Positions 9,136-17,346 of a stretch of 64,000 bases of DNA are shown here, piece by piece. The notes below the pieces were generated by a model. The model searched no databases. It was not told the DNA's origin and saw only the letters and a list, made by a program, of their open reading frames with translations. This stretch comes from Polyangiaceae bacterium (GTDB lineage Bacteria; Myxococcota_A; Polyangia; Polyangiales; Polyangiaceae), in NCBI GenBank assembly GCA_020633205.1, contig JACKEB010000026.1, positions 1-64,000 on the forward strand, read 5' to 3'. Both the position numbers and the translations under genes were made by a program. How positions within the stretch are numbered: the stretch's first letter is position 1; each line of letters begins with the position of its first letter.

Positions 9136-11505
9136 GTGCGTGCCCGTTTGGCGCCTTTGCTGATATTGCTGGGCCAGGTGACTCCCGACGCCCCCGCTGC
9201 TGTTCGCTTCACGCGAAGACGTGCCTTCTGGCGCGTCTTTCGCTTCTGGCTGTGGCTTGGGTTCTGGTCGTGGCTCGTCGATGAGCTGTGGTTGCTCCTG
9301 AGCGGGGTGCCGAGCGGGGGCGCTCCCGCGTTTTGGCGAGGTGTGCCCGGAGGTGCATTCGCGGCGCTGTTCGCAGCTGGACTGGTTGGGACTGGTATCG
9401 GTGCGCTCTGGGCGTGGTCCATCGGCCCACGCAGCTCGGCTAGCGTTGTCAAAGACGTTGCCTCGAGGATCAAGGTTTGGTTGAGCGCAGGATCGGGTGA
9501 GGAGCATCGTGGACGACTGGCGCGCTTCTACGCGCGTTTCTTGGCCTTCGCACTCTTCGCGTCGCTCTTCGTCGCCATCACGCCCGCCTTGGTGCTCACG
9601 ATCGCGCGGCCCCTGAACCTCGCGCTCGTGCTGCTAGCGATTGTCGTTGGCCTGTGCACCGCTGCCTGGTCGTTGGTGCCGATGTTCACGCGCTTCAGCG
9701 CTTTCTGGCTCCGCTTGTGGGCTCGAGTTCCTGGGGTGCGCTGGCTGGTCAGCCATGTATGGCACAACCTGGTCTTGCTGTTTGGGGTCGGGCTGTGCGT
9801 CGGCTTGGTGGTGTTCGTGTTGTCTTGGAGCGTGGTGTCGCACCTGCCCTGGGGGGGGATCCTCACGAGCTGCCTCGCGTCGCTGCTTGCGCTTATTACC
9901 GCATGGATTCATGTCAAGCTGACGGCTCGTCGCGCGTGGCCAGGTTGGATCTTGGCTGGGCTGTGCGGGGTCGCCCTGCTATTCAGCGCAGTGCTTGGCT
10001 TCCGTATCAAGCAGGCGCAGGTCGTGACTCGCCAAGCCCTGGGGGATGGACTCACTTTGGGCCGCCTCGGGTCGCTGATTTTGGGTCAGCTCCTCGACCC
10101 CGATCGCGACGGGATCGCCTATGGCTTCGGCGGTGGTGACTGCGCACCCTTCGATCGGAAGCGTTTTCCTGGGGCGGTGGACATCCCGGGCAATGGCATC
10201 GACGAGAACTGCGATGGCGAAGACTTGGATCCGAAGCTCGCCGGGGACTTTCATGGGCGCATCGACTTCCCGCGCCCTACGGGCTTTCCGGATCGGCCAA
10301 ACGTTGTCTTGATCAGCGTGGATGCTCTCGCGCCCAATCACATCGCCGCGTTCGGCGCGAAGCCCATCGGAGCCGTGAAAGACATCGCGCCCCGACTCAG
10401 CAAGCTCGATGCCGAGAGCGTGTCTTTCCACGCTTGCTTCGCTCAGGGGCCATCGACACGGCTCTCCGTGCCAGCGCTGTTCACTTCGCGCTACGACTCC
10501 GAGATCAAGCGTCGCCTCAAGGGGCGATTTCCGTACGAAATCATGCCGGAGAATCAGACCCTGGCGGAGCTCTTCCAAGCTCGCGGGTACCACACGGCAG
10601 CGGTGTTGCCTGAACGCTACTTCTTGCCGTCGAATTGGCGCGGGCTCACCCAAGGTTTCAAGAGCATCGATGGATCGCCCGCCCGTATGCTGAGCGGGTC
10701 AGTGCCGCACAACGCAAAGCAGGTCGCAGACGCCGCCATCGCCGTGTTTGCCCCGAAGGCGCCCGACCCGGACCAACCGGAGGACGCGAACGCCTGGGAC
10801 CATCGTCAGCCACTCTTCTTGTGGACCCACTTCTACGACGCTCACTGGCCTCACGATCAGCCTTCCGACGTGCCGGAGTACGGGGCGACCGAAGAGGCGA
10901 AGTACAACGCAGAGGTCACCCTGGTCGATCGCCACCTCGGACGCCTACTAGACGCCATCGAGCAGCAGCTAGGAGCCAACACGCTGGTCATCGTGACCGC
11001 GGATCATGGCGTTGGATTCGACGAGCCCCGCCACGCCAAGTACGGGTATGGGCACGACCTCAGCAGTGTGGTGCTGCAAGTCCCAATGATGTTCCGCCAC
11101 AAGAGCTTGAAGCCGCACCGGGTCCAGAGCTTGTGTTCCACCTTGGACATCTTGCCGACGCTCGCCAACCTGATCGGCCTCAAGCCGAAGGGCGGCCCGC
11201 GCGGCACCAGCCTCGTTCCCGAGCTGCGCGGCGACCCGCCCGCGCCCCGCTTGCTGTTTCACCAATACTTCGTGCCAGAGCAGCAGGTGCGGCATCGAGA
11301 GCCGCTGAAGCTGGTAGCGATCCGCGGTGAGCGCTTCAGCGTCCTGCTCGATCGAGACCACGGCGAGTATTCCGCGTGGGACTGGCGGGAGGATTTCCTC
11401 GAGCGTCGCGATATTTGGCCAGGCGGGGACGACCAGCAGGCGCGCGAACTCAATCGGCTGCAGCAGCTGCTCGAACTCTACACTTTTCAGATGCGGCGTC
11501 GCTGA
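9136..11505 (+). CDS. Membrane-anchored sulfatase-fold enzyme with MopE-like metal-binding motif
   Basis: About 789 residues from the GTG chosen at 9136; GTG 9178 is an alternative, and the frame open to 8923 would overlap the divergent gene. Around seven hydrophobic helices form the N-terminal 300 residues. A short Asp/Gly-rich block follows with DPDRDGIAYGFGGGDC and GNGIDENCDGED, matching the 'putative metal-binding' MopE motif common in Myxococcota. The last 400 residues are an alkaline-phosphatase-superfamily (sulfatase) domain: PNVVLISVDALAPNHI, the nucleophile region GPSTRLSVPALFTSRY, and VIVTADHGVGFDE. The classic Cys/Ser for formylglycine is absent, and Thr near residue 441 aligns best with the nucleophile, as in LtaS-type phosphotransferases. 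A phospho- or sulfo-transfer on surface glycan is likely. Confidence 0.75.
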   Translation: MRARLAPLLILLGQVTPDAPAAVRFTRRRAFWRVFRFWLWLGFWSWLVDELWLLLSGVPSGGAPAFWRGVPGGAFAALFAAGLVGTGIGALWAWSIGPRSSASVVKDVASRIKVWLSAGSGEEHRGRLARFYARFLAFALFASLFVAITPALVLTIARPLNLALVLLAIVVGLCTAAWSLVPMFTRFSAFWLRLWARVPGVRWLVSHVWHNLVLLFGVGLCVGLVVFVLSWSVVSHLPWGGILTSCLASLLALITAWIHVKLTARRAWPGWILAGLCGVALLFSAVLGFRIKQAQVVTRQALGDGLTLGRLGSLILGQLLDPDRDGIAYGFGGGDCAPFDRKRFPGAVDIPGNGIDENCDGEDLDPKLAGDFHGRIDFPRPTGFPDRPNVVLISVDALAPNHIAAFGAKPIGAVKDIAPRLSKLDAESVSFHACFAQGPSTRLSVPALFTSRYDSEIKRRLKGRFPYEIMPENQTLAELFQARGYHTAAVLPERYFLPSNWRGLTQGFKSIDGSPARMLSGSVPHNAKQVADAAIAVFAPKAPDPDQPEDANAWDHRQPLFLWTHFYDAHWPHDQPSDVPEYGATEEAKYNAEVTLVDRHLGRLLDAIEQQLGANTLVIVTADHGVGFDEPRHAKYGYGHDLSSVVLQVPMMFRHKSLKPHRVQSLCSTLDILPTLANLIGLKPKGGPRGTSLVPELRGDPPAPRLLFHQYFVPEQQVRHREPLKLVAIRGERFSVLLDRDHGEYSAWDWREDFLERRDIWPGGDDQQARELNRLQQLLELYTFQMRRR

Positions 11506-12172
11506 GGCGTCAGCTCGATCGCCGTAGACAAAAAGAGGGCTCCCCGGCTCGGAGGGGGGGGAACGAGCCGGGGAGCGAAAGGGTCACAGCCTCGAGCCGG
11601 AGGGGGGGTCAGCAGGTAGGCTGTGATGAGTAGACGGCAGTAGCCGGGCGGAGGGGGGGTTGCCTCTAGCCACCACCTGAACGTCACTTAGCACGCAGTG
11701 TGCCATGCGACTTTCACGTGCTTTCGCGCAGTTATGTCCACGCATGCTTTCAAGGTTGAAAGACTTGCGCTGTCCTGCCCCTGTGAGACGCGGAGTCGCC
11801 GATGCGGTGGATTCGAGTAACGCGATTTCAACGACTTGGTCACTCTGAGTGAGGCGATGTCGCCCACGAGTGCCAATCCGTATGTTTGTGCTCAACCTGG
11901 CCTAACTCGCCGATTATATTAGTGTTTTCCTGGTGCCCTAGGTTCTTGCTCCGGTCGACCGGTCGAAATGTCCGGGTGCGCCTTTCAGAATTGAAAGGTC
12001 GAATTTACCTCATGACTTTGAGGAATTGGAGGGGTCGGCGGGTTTTGCGAGGAACGAAAGCCCGCGCCTCTCGGGGGGAGAGGTAGCAACTATTAGCTTT
12101 CGGGCGTTTCAATCTTGCAATTAACCGCACGAGACTCCCCACGGAAAGGGCACCCGAGTCTCGCTGAGTCCG
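11506..12172. other. Gene-free 667-bp gap rich in hairpins and G-tracts
   Basis: No convincing gene is present. The gap holds three copies of CGGAGGGGGGG starting at 11550, 11598 and 11649, the first two lying in hairpin loops. Further perfect inverted repeats are CTTTCAA/TTGAAAG at 11747-11762, the palindrome CCGGTCGACCGG at 11951-11962, CCTTTCA/TGAAAGG at 11981-11998, a CCTCA/TGAGG hairpin near 12009-12024, and a CTCTC/GAGAG hairpin near 12074-12088. Base composition dips to AT-rich around 11910-11935. The convergent genes on both sides need terminators here, which explains only part of this structure. Confidence 0.6.
11539..11576 (+). terminator. Perfect 12-bp hairpin downstream of the sulfatase-fold gene
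   Basis: The arms GCTCCCCGGCTC and GAGCCGGGGAGC pair without mismatch around a 14-base loop containing eight consecutive G. It begins 33 bp after the stop of the sulfatase-fold gene. There is no clear U-tract after it, so a classic intrinsic terminator is only probable. Confidence 0.55.
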
Positions 12173-13804
12173 TTATTGCTGACCGCTCGGTTGGCTTTTC
12201 TCGCGCTGAAACAACCACCAGGTCCCGTCGTGAGCGACCAGGTGGATGGATGGATCTGTGGCAAACAGCCTCGATGGGTCGTGCCGCTGACGGATCAAGA
12301 ACCAGTCGAAGAATGCGCCATGGGTATGCAAACGGAACCGCTGGGGAGTCCATTCCCAGCGATCGGGGACTGGCGGCGGGATCACCCCGCGACCATCATA
12401 CAGGCCCGGATCCGTATCCTTGCGGTAACGAATCGGGCTGTGGTTGAAGCCCACCAGGTGGAACGACAACCAGCCACCCTTCTCCGCCTGGATCCATGCG
12501 GGAAGGTGAATGTACGGCGTGTTGCGCTTGGAAGAGCCCGAGTGGTCGAACACGAGGTACAGCAACCGGGGCGCCTTGGGGATGTGCTCCGCGACACGCT
12601 GGAAGTCCTGGGTGCTGCGATCGAAGGCGTGAAACTGCTCCGCAACGAAGAAGCCGAGACGCCCAACGAAGACCCCCAAGCCCGTCACGAAGGCCAGGCG
12701 ATACCACCACTGGCGCGGCAAGTCCGGCAGCACCCCAAGCAGGATGAAGCCACACGCGGTCAGCTCCCGGGGGTAGACGTACCACCACACCCCAATGCGG
12801 ATCGGGAGCGTCAGGTACGACAGCAAGTAGCCGCCCGCGAGCAGCAAAGGGAGCAACGTGACTCCGAAGCCCCACCAGCGTTCCCTGACGTCGCGGTGAC
12901 GGAGCCGCCCCTGCCACCAGAACAACACGCAAGCGACGATCAAGGCCACACACGCAGCCGAGAGCACGCCTTCGACGCGGGTCGTCTCTTCTTGCGCGGC
13001 TAACCCGACGAAGTCCGTCCAGAGGTGTTGCTGGGCCTCCTTGAGGCGCCCTGGGTGCAGGCTGAAGTCCAGCTTCCCGACCGTGTCGTCCTTTGGGCGA
13101 ACCAGGGAGTACAGCGCCAAGAGCGCGCCGCCCCAGAGCACCGGGCCGACGACGGGTCGCACGCGCTTCGTCGCTGGGTACATCAGCACCGCCGTGCCAG
13201 CGACCGACAGCAAGGTGAACGGGAGCCGGAACACGTGGGTCAGGTAGACCGCGGTGATACACAGCGCCAAGGCGAAACTACGTTTCCGCGAGGGTTTGTC
13301 TAAGGCTCGTAGCGCGAGGCCGATCGACATGGCGTAGAGCCCGATCGCGCCTTGGTAGTTCAAGAAGCCCCAATACGTTAGGTTGCTCCAGACGAAGACG
13401 ACTCCGAGCAGCCCCCAAAGCGGGGTCTTTTTCATGCCCCAGAACAGCACCCCGAGCCCCGCCGGGAGCAACCCCAGCATCAGCGCCGCCATCAGCTTGG
13501 ATGCGGTTGTCAGCGGAACGAACAGCGCGAACACCGCGCCCAATGCGTACATCGACATGTACGGCACTTCGATTGGGTGAAGCGTGAACTGTTCGTGGAA
13601 GTGGTAGGCGGGATCGAAGTAGTGACGCAGGATGCTGGTCTGAGCCGCGTGAAATGGAAAGTCGGTCAGCGGCAGGTAGCGAGTGACCATCAGCGGATAG
13701 CCGACGGCGTAGATCGTCACGGCTAGCGCGGCGGCTGCGACGAGGCTTTGCATGGGGCGTGCGCGAACCGTGCGCCACCAGCCATTGAGCCTCTCGCCGA
13801 ACAT
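12173..13804 (-). CDS. Polytopic membrane protein, possible GT-C glycosyltransferase
   Basis: The 543-residue product has about ten to eleven hydrophobic helices followed by a soluble C-terminal region of roughly 130 residues. The first loop after TM1 reads TRYLPLTDFPFHAAQ, with an Asp placed like the acidic residue of the first loop in GT-C enzymes, and is followed by HYFDPAYHFHEQ. No family motif is strong enough to name. It is divergent from the 13916 operon across 111 bp and lies between two GT39 genes, so a role in the same glycan pathway is a reasonable guess. The C-terminus contains RLLYLVFDHSGSSKRN and several Trp/His-rich turns, as expected for a periplasmic domain. Confidence 0.55.
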   Translation of the reverse strand: MFGERLNGWWRTVRARPMQSLVAAAALAVTIYAVGYPLMVTRYLPLTDFPFHAAQTSILRHYFDPAYHFHEQFTLHPIEVPYMSMYALGAVFALFVPLTTASKLMAALMLGLLPAGLGVLFWGMKKTPLWGLLGVVFVWSNLTYWGFLNYQGAIGLYAMSIGLALRALDKPSRKRSFALALCITAVYLTHVFRLPFTLLSVAGTAVLMYPATKRVRPVVGPVLWGGALLALYSLVRPKDDTVGKLDFSLHPGRLKEAQQHLWTDFVGLAAQEETTRVEGVLSAACVALIVACVLFWWQGRLRHRDVRERWWGFGVTLLPLLLAGGYLLSYLTLPIRIGVWWYVYPRELTACGFILLGVLPDLPRQWWYRLAFVTGLGVFVGRLGFFVAEQFHAFDRSTQDFQRVAEHIPKAPRLLYLVFDHSGSSKRNTPYIHLPAWIQAEKGGWLSFHLVGFNHSPIRYRKDTDPGLYDGRGVIPPPVPDRWEWTPQRFRLHTHGAFFDWFLIRQRHDPSRLFATDPSIHLVAHDGTWWLFQREKSQPSGQQ

Positions 13805-13915
13805 TGCGGCCTTTTACTCCAAGCTCCAGTGCCGTGTCCGGAGTCGTGGCCAGAGCCCGCGTTTTGACCCGCAAGACTGGGCAAAAGTGCCAGCATTTAT
13901 GGCAGGCTCCGCGCA

Positions 13916-14944
13916 ATGAGTGAGCCTGAAGCTGCGTCGTCAGAGCGACCGCCGGAGTCGGGGTCCGCGCCCAGCTCAACCGCTCCAGCCCAAGCGCCGC
14001 AGGACGGAACTGCACCCTGGCGACTGATTTGGTTGGCAGTGCCACTCCTCGGGCTGACGGAGCTCGGAGCACAACTCTGGGTTAGCCATCGCGCCCCTTC
14101 AGCGGACGACTGGAGCGCCGTGAGTGGACCAGTTCGTGAGCTGCGCAAGCCGGGCGACTTGGTCGTGGTGGCGCCTGAGTGGCAAGGCCCCAACGCTCGC
14201 CGAGAGTTCGGCGACGAGCTCATGCCATTGCGAGATGTCGCTCGCGCGGATGCGACCAGCTATCAGCGCGCCATCGAGATCTCGACCTTGGGCGATACCC
14301 TTCCAGAGTTCCGCGACTGGCCCATCGTGGAGAGGCGGAGCGAAGGCGCTTTCGAACTCCTGGTTCACGAGAACCCGAACCCAGCGGTCGTGAAGTTCGA
14401 TTTCCTCGAGGAATTGAAGCCGAAGCGGGCCGAGGCGTATACCTACGACCCGGGGGTCGGGAGAGAACAACGTACGCTGTGCCACTTCAACTTCAACTCG
14501 CGCGTCAGCAGCGGGAACCTGGGGGGGCCACCCACGTTTCCTCGCGAACGGTTCCAGTGTCCTGGAGGGGATGCGTACTTCGTCGGCGTGACGGTGATTG
14601 ACGACAGCCACGAGTACCGCCCGAAGCGCTGCATCTGGGCGAATCCCACCCCGACAGGACCGATCGGCATCACTTTTCGCGAGGTGCCACTGGGGAAAGT
14701 GATTCGGGGCTTTGGAGAACTTCCGTGGGTGCTCGAGCGGCAGTACAACGGTCCACCGATCGTGCTCAGCGTGCGCGTCGCCGGCCAGGAGATCGGGCGC
14801 TTCGAGCACCACGACGGGGAGGGGTGGCGTGGCTTCGAGTTTCCGCTGGGAGCCCTTGCTGGGCGTACAGAGGACGTCGAGTTCGAGGTCAGCTCTAGCA
14901 TGGCACGCGAGCGCTACTTTTGTTTCCAGGCGGATAGCCGATGA
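13916..14944 (+). CDS. Single-span periplasmic protein of unknown function
   Basis: A 342-residue product with a Ser/Pro/Ala-rich cytoplasmic tail of about 35 residues, one transmembrane helix (LIWLAVPLLGLTELGAQLWV), and a periplasmic domain. The domain starts with a region like the soluble loops of GT39 proteins (RELRKPGDLVVVAPEWQGP). It ends with a beta-sandwich-like half containing four Cys (TLCHFNF, RFQCPGG, KRCIWA and YFCFQ). Its stop overlaps the ATG of the GT39 gene as ATGA, so the two are translationally coupled. I infer an accessory subunit of that glycosyltransferase. No known family is recognised. Confidence 0.6.
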   Translation: MSEPEAASSERPPESGSAPSSTAPAQAPQDGTAPWRLIWLAVPLLGLTELGAQLWVSHRAPSADDWSAVSGPVRELRKPGDLVVVAPEWQGPNARREFGDELMPLRDVARADATSYQRAIEISTLGDTLPEFRDWPIVERRSEGAFELLVHENPNPAVVKFDFLEELKPKRAEAYTYDPGVGREQRTLCHFNFNSRVSSGNLGGPPTFPRERFQCPGGDAYFVGVTVIDDSHEYRPKRCIWANPTPTGPIGITFREVPLGKVIRGFGELPWVLERQYNGPPIVLSVRVAGQEIGRFEHHDGEGWRGFEFPLGALAGRTEDVEFEVSSSMARERYFCFQADSR

Positions 14945-16665
14945 GCATAGAAGAGCCAGAGCGTCAGGGGGTGGCTCCCGTTTGCGACTTGAGTCGCCGC
15001 GCGCGCGTCCTCGATTGGGCGATTGCCGTAGCCCTGGCTGTTGCCTATGTGTGGCTGCTGCTATCCAGCGTGAAAGACCTCGGCTACGCGAGAGACGAAG
15101 GCTTCTACTTCGCGGCATCGAAGAGCTACGCTCAGTGGTTCGAGCTGCTATTCAGCACGCCGAAGCAGGCGATGGAACCGGTGGTCGTGGATCGCTTCTG
15201 GCGGGCAAACAGCGAGCACCCGGCGTTCATCAAGAGCCTCTTTGCGCTCTCCTATACCTTCTTGTTTACCAAGTGGAAATTGTTCGCGGAGGAGGGGACG
15301 GCATTCCGCTTCCCTGCCATGGTGCTCAGCGGCGGTGCGCTGTCCATCGTGTACCTCTGGGCGCGGCGGATCCTCGGCACTGATTTTCGCGGACGCTTGT
15401 GCGCGTTGGGCGCGGCAGCGCTACTCGGAGCGATGCCGCGAGTCTTCTATCACTCGCACCTCGATTGCTTCGACATGCCGGTGCTCAGCATGTGGCTGAT
15501 CACGACCTACGCTTACTGGCGAGCGACGCAGAGTGGGCGCTGGGGCGCGGCGATCCTGACCGGTGTGCTGTATGGGCTGCTGCTCAACACCAAGCACAAC
15601 TCGTGGCTCCTGCCGTTTGCGCTTGCTCCGCACCTGCTTCTTCTCGGCTCGCTCAAGTTCTGGCAGCGACCCCTCGAGGGGAGGCGGGGCGCGCTCAAGG
15701 CCTGGCTCTGCATGGCCACCATCGGCCCGGCGCTGTTCTACGCCACCTGGCCCTGGATCTGGCGCCACACTGCAGATCGCCTGCAGGCCTACGCCAAGTT
15801 TCATCTACACCACGACTACTACAACATGGAGTTCTTGGGGCACACCTACTGGGAGCCCCCGATGCCTCGCGGATACGCACCCGTGATGACTGTGGCGACC
15901 GTACCCACCATCACGCTGACGCTGTTCGCCGTTGGCCTGGTGGTCGCCTTCAGACGCCCATTGTCGCAAGGCATTGCCTGGCTGCGGCGTCGCTCCACTG
16001 AGTCGTTACCCAAGCGCTTCCCCACGTTCGCTCTCTGGGCGTGCTGCGTGCTTGTGAGTTACGGACCGTGGGTCAAGTCGGACACGCCAATTTTCGGCGG
16101 CACCAAACACTGGATTCAGGCTTACCCCTTCATCGCGTTGTTTGCGGGTCTTGGTCTCTGGGTGACCCTGGAGCGGCTGGTCCACCTGGTTGAGAGCCGG
16201 CCGCTTGCGCTGCGTCGCGGTGTCCAGGTGGCGACCACTTGTGCCGTGCTGAGCGCCCCGATCGTTACCACGTGGAATTCTCATCCGTGGGGACTCTCAG
16301 CGTATGTGCCACTGGTGGGTGGTGCGCCGGGTGCCGCGAGCCTGGGCCTGAATCGCACCTTCTGGGGCTACGCGACGGGCTACGCTGCCGACTGGCTCAA
16401 CCAAGAGGCGCCGCCCAACGCGCGCGTCTTCATCCACGACACCGCCCATCAGAGCTGGCAGATGATGGTCTCGGACGGCAGGCTGCGAAAGGATCTGCAC
16501 GTGGTTTGGCGCCCCAGCGACGCAGACATCGCGATCTACCACCACGAGCCGCACATGCTCAAAGTGGAGTACCAGGTCTGGGTGGCCTTCAACACCATCC
16601 AGCCCGCGTGGGTCGGCACACACAACGGCGTCCCCGTGATCTGGATCTACAAGCGCCCCAAGTAG
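14941..16665 (+). CDS. GT39-family (PMT/ArnT-like) membrane glycosyltransferase
   Basis: A 574-residue polytopic protein. The first periplasmic loop carries GYARDEGFYFAASKSY, with the conserved acidic pair Asp-Glu of GT39 and ArnT enzymes, and then FWRANSEHPAFIKSLFALS, which matches the 'HP' motif of the family. About ten to twelve hydrophobic helices and a periplasmic C-terminal region follow. The enzyme should transfer a lipid-linked sugar to a protein or glycan outside the inner membrane. It is coupled by ATGA overlap to the upstream single-span protein. Compared with the 5423 gene it keeps the canonical Asp-Glu pair, so it is the better candidate for an active enzyme. Confidence 0.8.
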   Translation: MSIEEPERQGVAPVCDLSRRARVLDWAIAVALAVAYVWLLLSSVKDLGYARDEGFYFAASKSYAQWFELLFSTPKQAMEPVVVDRFWRANSEHPAFIKSLFALSYTFLFTKWKLFAEEGTAFRFPAMVLSGGALSIVYLWARRILGTDFRGRLCALGAAALLGAMPRVFYHSHLDCFDMPVLSMWLITTYAYWRATQSGRWGAAILTGVLYGLLLNTKHNSWLLPFALAPHLLLLGSLKFWQRPLEGRRGALKAWLCMATIGPALFYATWPWIWRHTADRLQAYAKFHLHHDYYNMEFLGHTYWEPPMPRGYAPVMTVATVPTITLTLFAVGLVVAFRRPLSQGIAWLRRRSTESLPKRFPTFALWACCVLVSYGPWVKSDTPIFGGTKHWIQAYPFIALFAGLGLWVTLERLVHLVESRPLALRRGVQVATTCAVLSAPIVTTWNSHPWGLSAYVPLVGGAPGAASLGLNRTFWGYATGYAADWLNQEAPPNARVFIHDTAHQSWQMMVSDGRLRKDLHVVWRPSDADIAIYHHEPHMLKVEYQVWVAFNTIQPAWVGTHNGVPVIWIYKRPK

Positions 16666-16702
16666 TCCCGAAGGCTGACGCTGCAGCCTCTGTTGGTGTC
16701 GC

Positions 16703-16725
16703 CCGGATTTTGGGGGGAGGGTGCA
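16703..16725. repeat. Solo copy of the T4-G5/6-GAGG intergenic motif
   Basis: CCGGATTTTGGGGGGAGGG lies 40 bp after the GT39 stop. The same core recurs in other gaps of this window, for example around 36562, 49321, 54596 (reverse) and 56849. It resembles the sequence at the inner edge of the inverted-repeat element at 16815, so it may be a remnant of that family. Confidence 0.5.
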
Positions 16726-16814
16726 GCTTGACTGGCCGAGCGGGACGCCTTGTTTCCGTGCGGGACCTGGCTTCGGCTCTCGTATTGGCGAAGCCTCGTC
16801 GCGATTCGGGGTCC

Positions 16815-17020
16815 AACCGCCAAGGACGCCAAGGGCGCCAAGATTTTTGGGGATTGCTACTCAACGGCTTGGGAGCCGCCATCTGGGCGCTGCATGCGTC
16901 CGGTGGTCTTCAGGGCCAGAAGTGCCCGCTATCTAGCGGGCGGTCCCGTGTATCGAACACTAGTGAAGGCACATCCGTCGCGACCCCCAAACCTTGGCGC
17001 GCTTGGCGTCCTTGGCGGTC
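16815..17020. repeat. Short inverted-repeat element, CGCCAAG-rich arms (copy 1)
   Basis: A 206-bp element bounded by 28-bp arms at 16815-16842 and 16993-17020. In opposite orientation the arms agree at 26 of 28 positions by my count. Each arm is three tandem units of the form RCGCCAAG, and both are followed inward by a T-run and G-run (TTTTTGGGG on the left, TTTGGGGG on the right). The interior has no open reading frame of interest. A second element of the same plan is at 52398-52561. The pattern is that of a MITE-like or REP-like non-coding mobile repeat. Confidence 0.7.
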
Positions 17021-17023
17021 GCC

Positions 17024-17214
17024 TTTGCTCAAGTCACCTTGAGTAGCTTGATACGGCAGCGAGGAGACGCTCAGCACGGCCCCCAACCCCTTGGCGTCCT
17101 TGGCGTCCTTGGCCCCGTTTGCTCAAGTCACCTTGAGTAGCTTGATACGGCAGCGAGGAGACGCTCAGCGCGAGCCCCAACCCCCTTGGCGCCCTTGGCG
17201 TCCTTGGCGGTTCG
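17024..17214. repeat. Two tandem 94-bp units with CTTGGCG tails
   Basis: Unit 1 (17024-17117) and unit 2 (17118-17214) are nearly identical over their first 70 bases. Each starts TTTGCTCAAGTCACCTTGAG, with a CTCAAG/CTTGAG hairpin, and each ends in CCTTGGCG-type triplets like the arms of the adjacent inverted-repeat element. The block directly abuts that element, so the field probably grew by duplication of one arm plus its flank. Confidence 0.75.
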
Positions 17215-17304
17215 CTCCCTGCTTTGGGCGCTGGAGAGCGTCGGCGCAGGGCCTCCCGTTCCGGCTCTAAGTGGCTGAATTGACTGCTTGAAACTCCAGT
17301 TCAA

Positions 17305-17332
17305 AAAAGAAAGTGACAGCTCACTTTCTTTT
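17305..17332. promoter_or_regulatory. Perfect 12-bp inverted repeat, probable TetR operator
   Basis: The arms AAAAGAAAGTGA and TCACTTTCTTTT flank CAGC and end 14 bp before the tetR ATG. A TTGACT hexamer at 17280-17285 could be the -35 element, so the palindrome would cover the -10/start region. Position and symmetry fit an autorepression operator for the TetR protein encoded immediately downstream. Confidence 0.72.
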
Positions 17333-17346
17333 GCTAGAGTCACCCC

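Noticed and set aside
13892..13907. GG-N10-GC sigma-54-like sequence TGGCAGGCTCCGCGC before 13916
   Set aside because: It ends only about 9 bp from the ATG and its -12 part does not match TTGC, so it cannot serve as a normal promoter for that gene.
16239..17042. A 267-codon plus-strand frame running from the GT39 gene into the repeat field
   Set aside because: Its first half is an alternative frame of GT39 and its second half crosses the CGCCAAG repeats (giving pseudo-repeats such as GRQGRQ); no start signal.
16666..17346. CRISPR array or iteron origin
   Set aside because: The repeats are few, unequal, and arranged as inverted pairs and a 94-bp tandem, with no regular spacers, DnaA boxes or cas/rep genes nearby.
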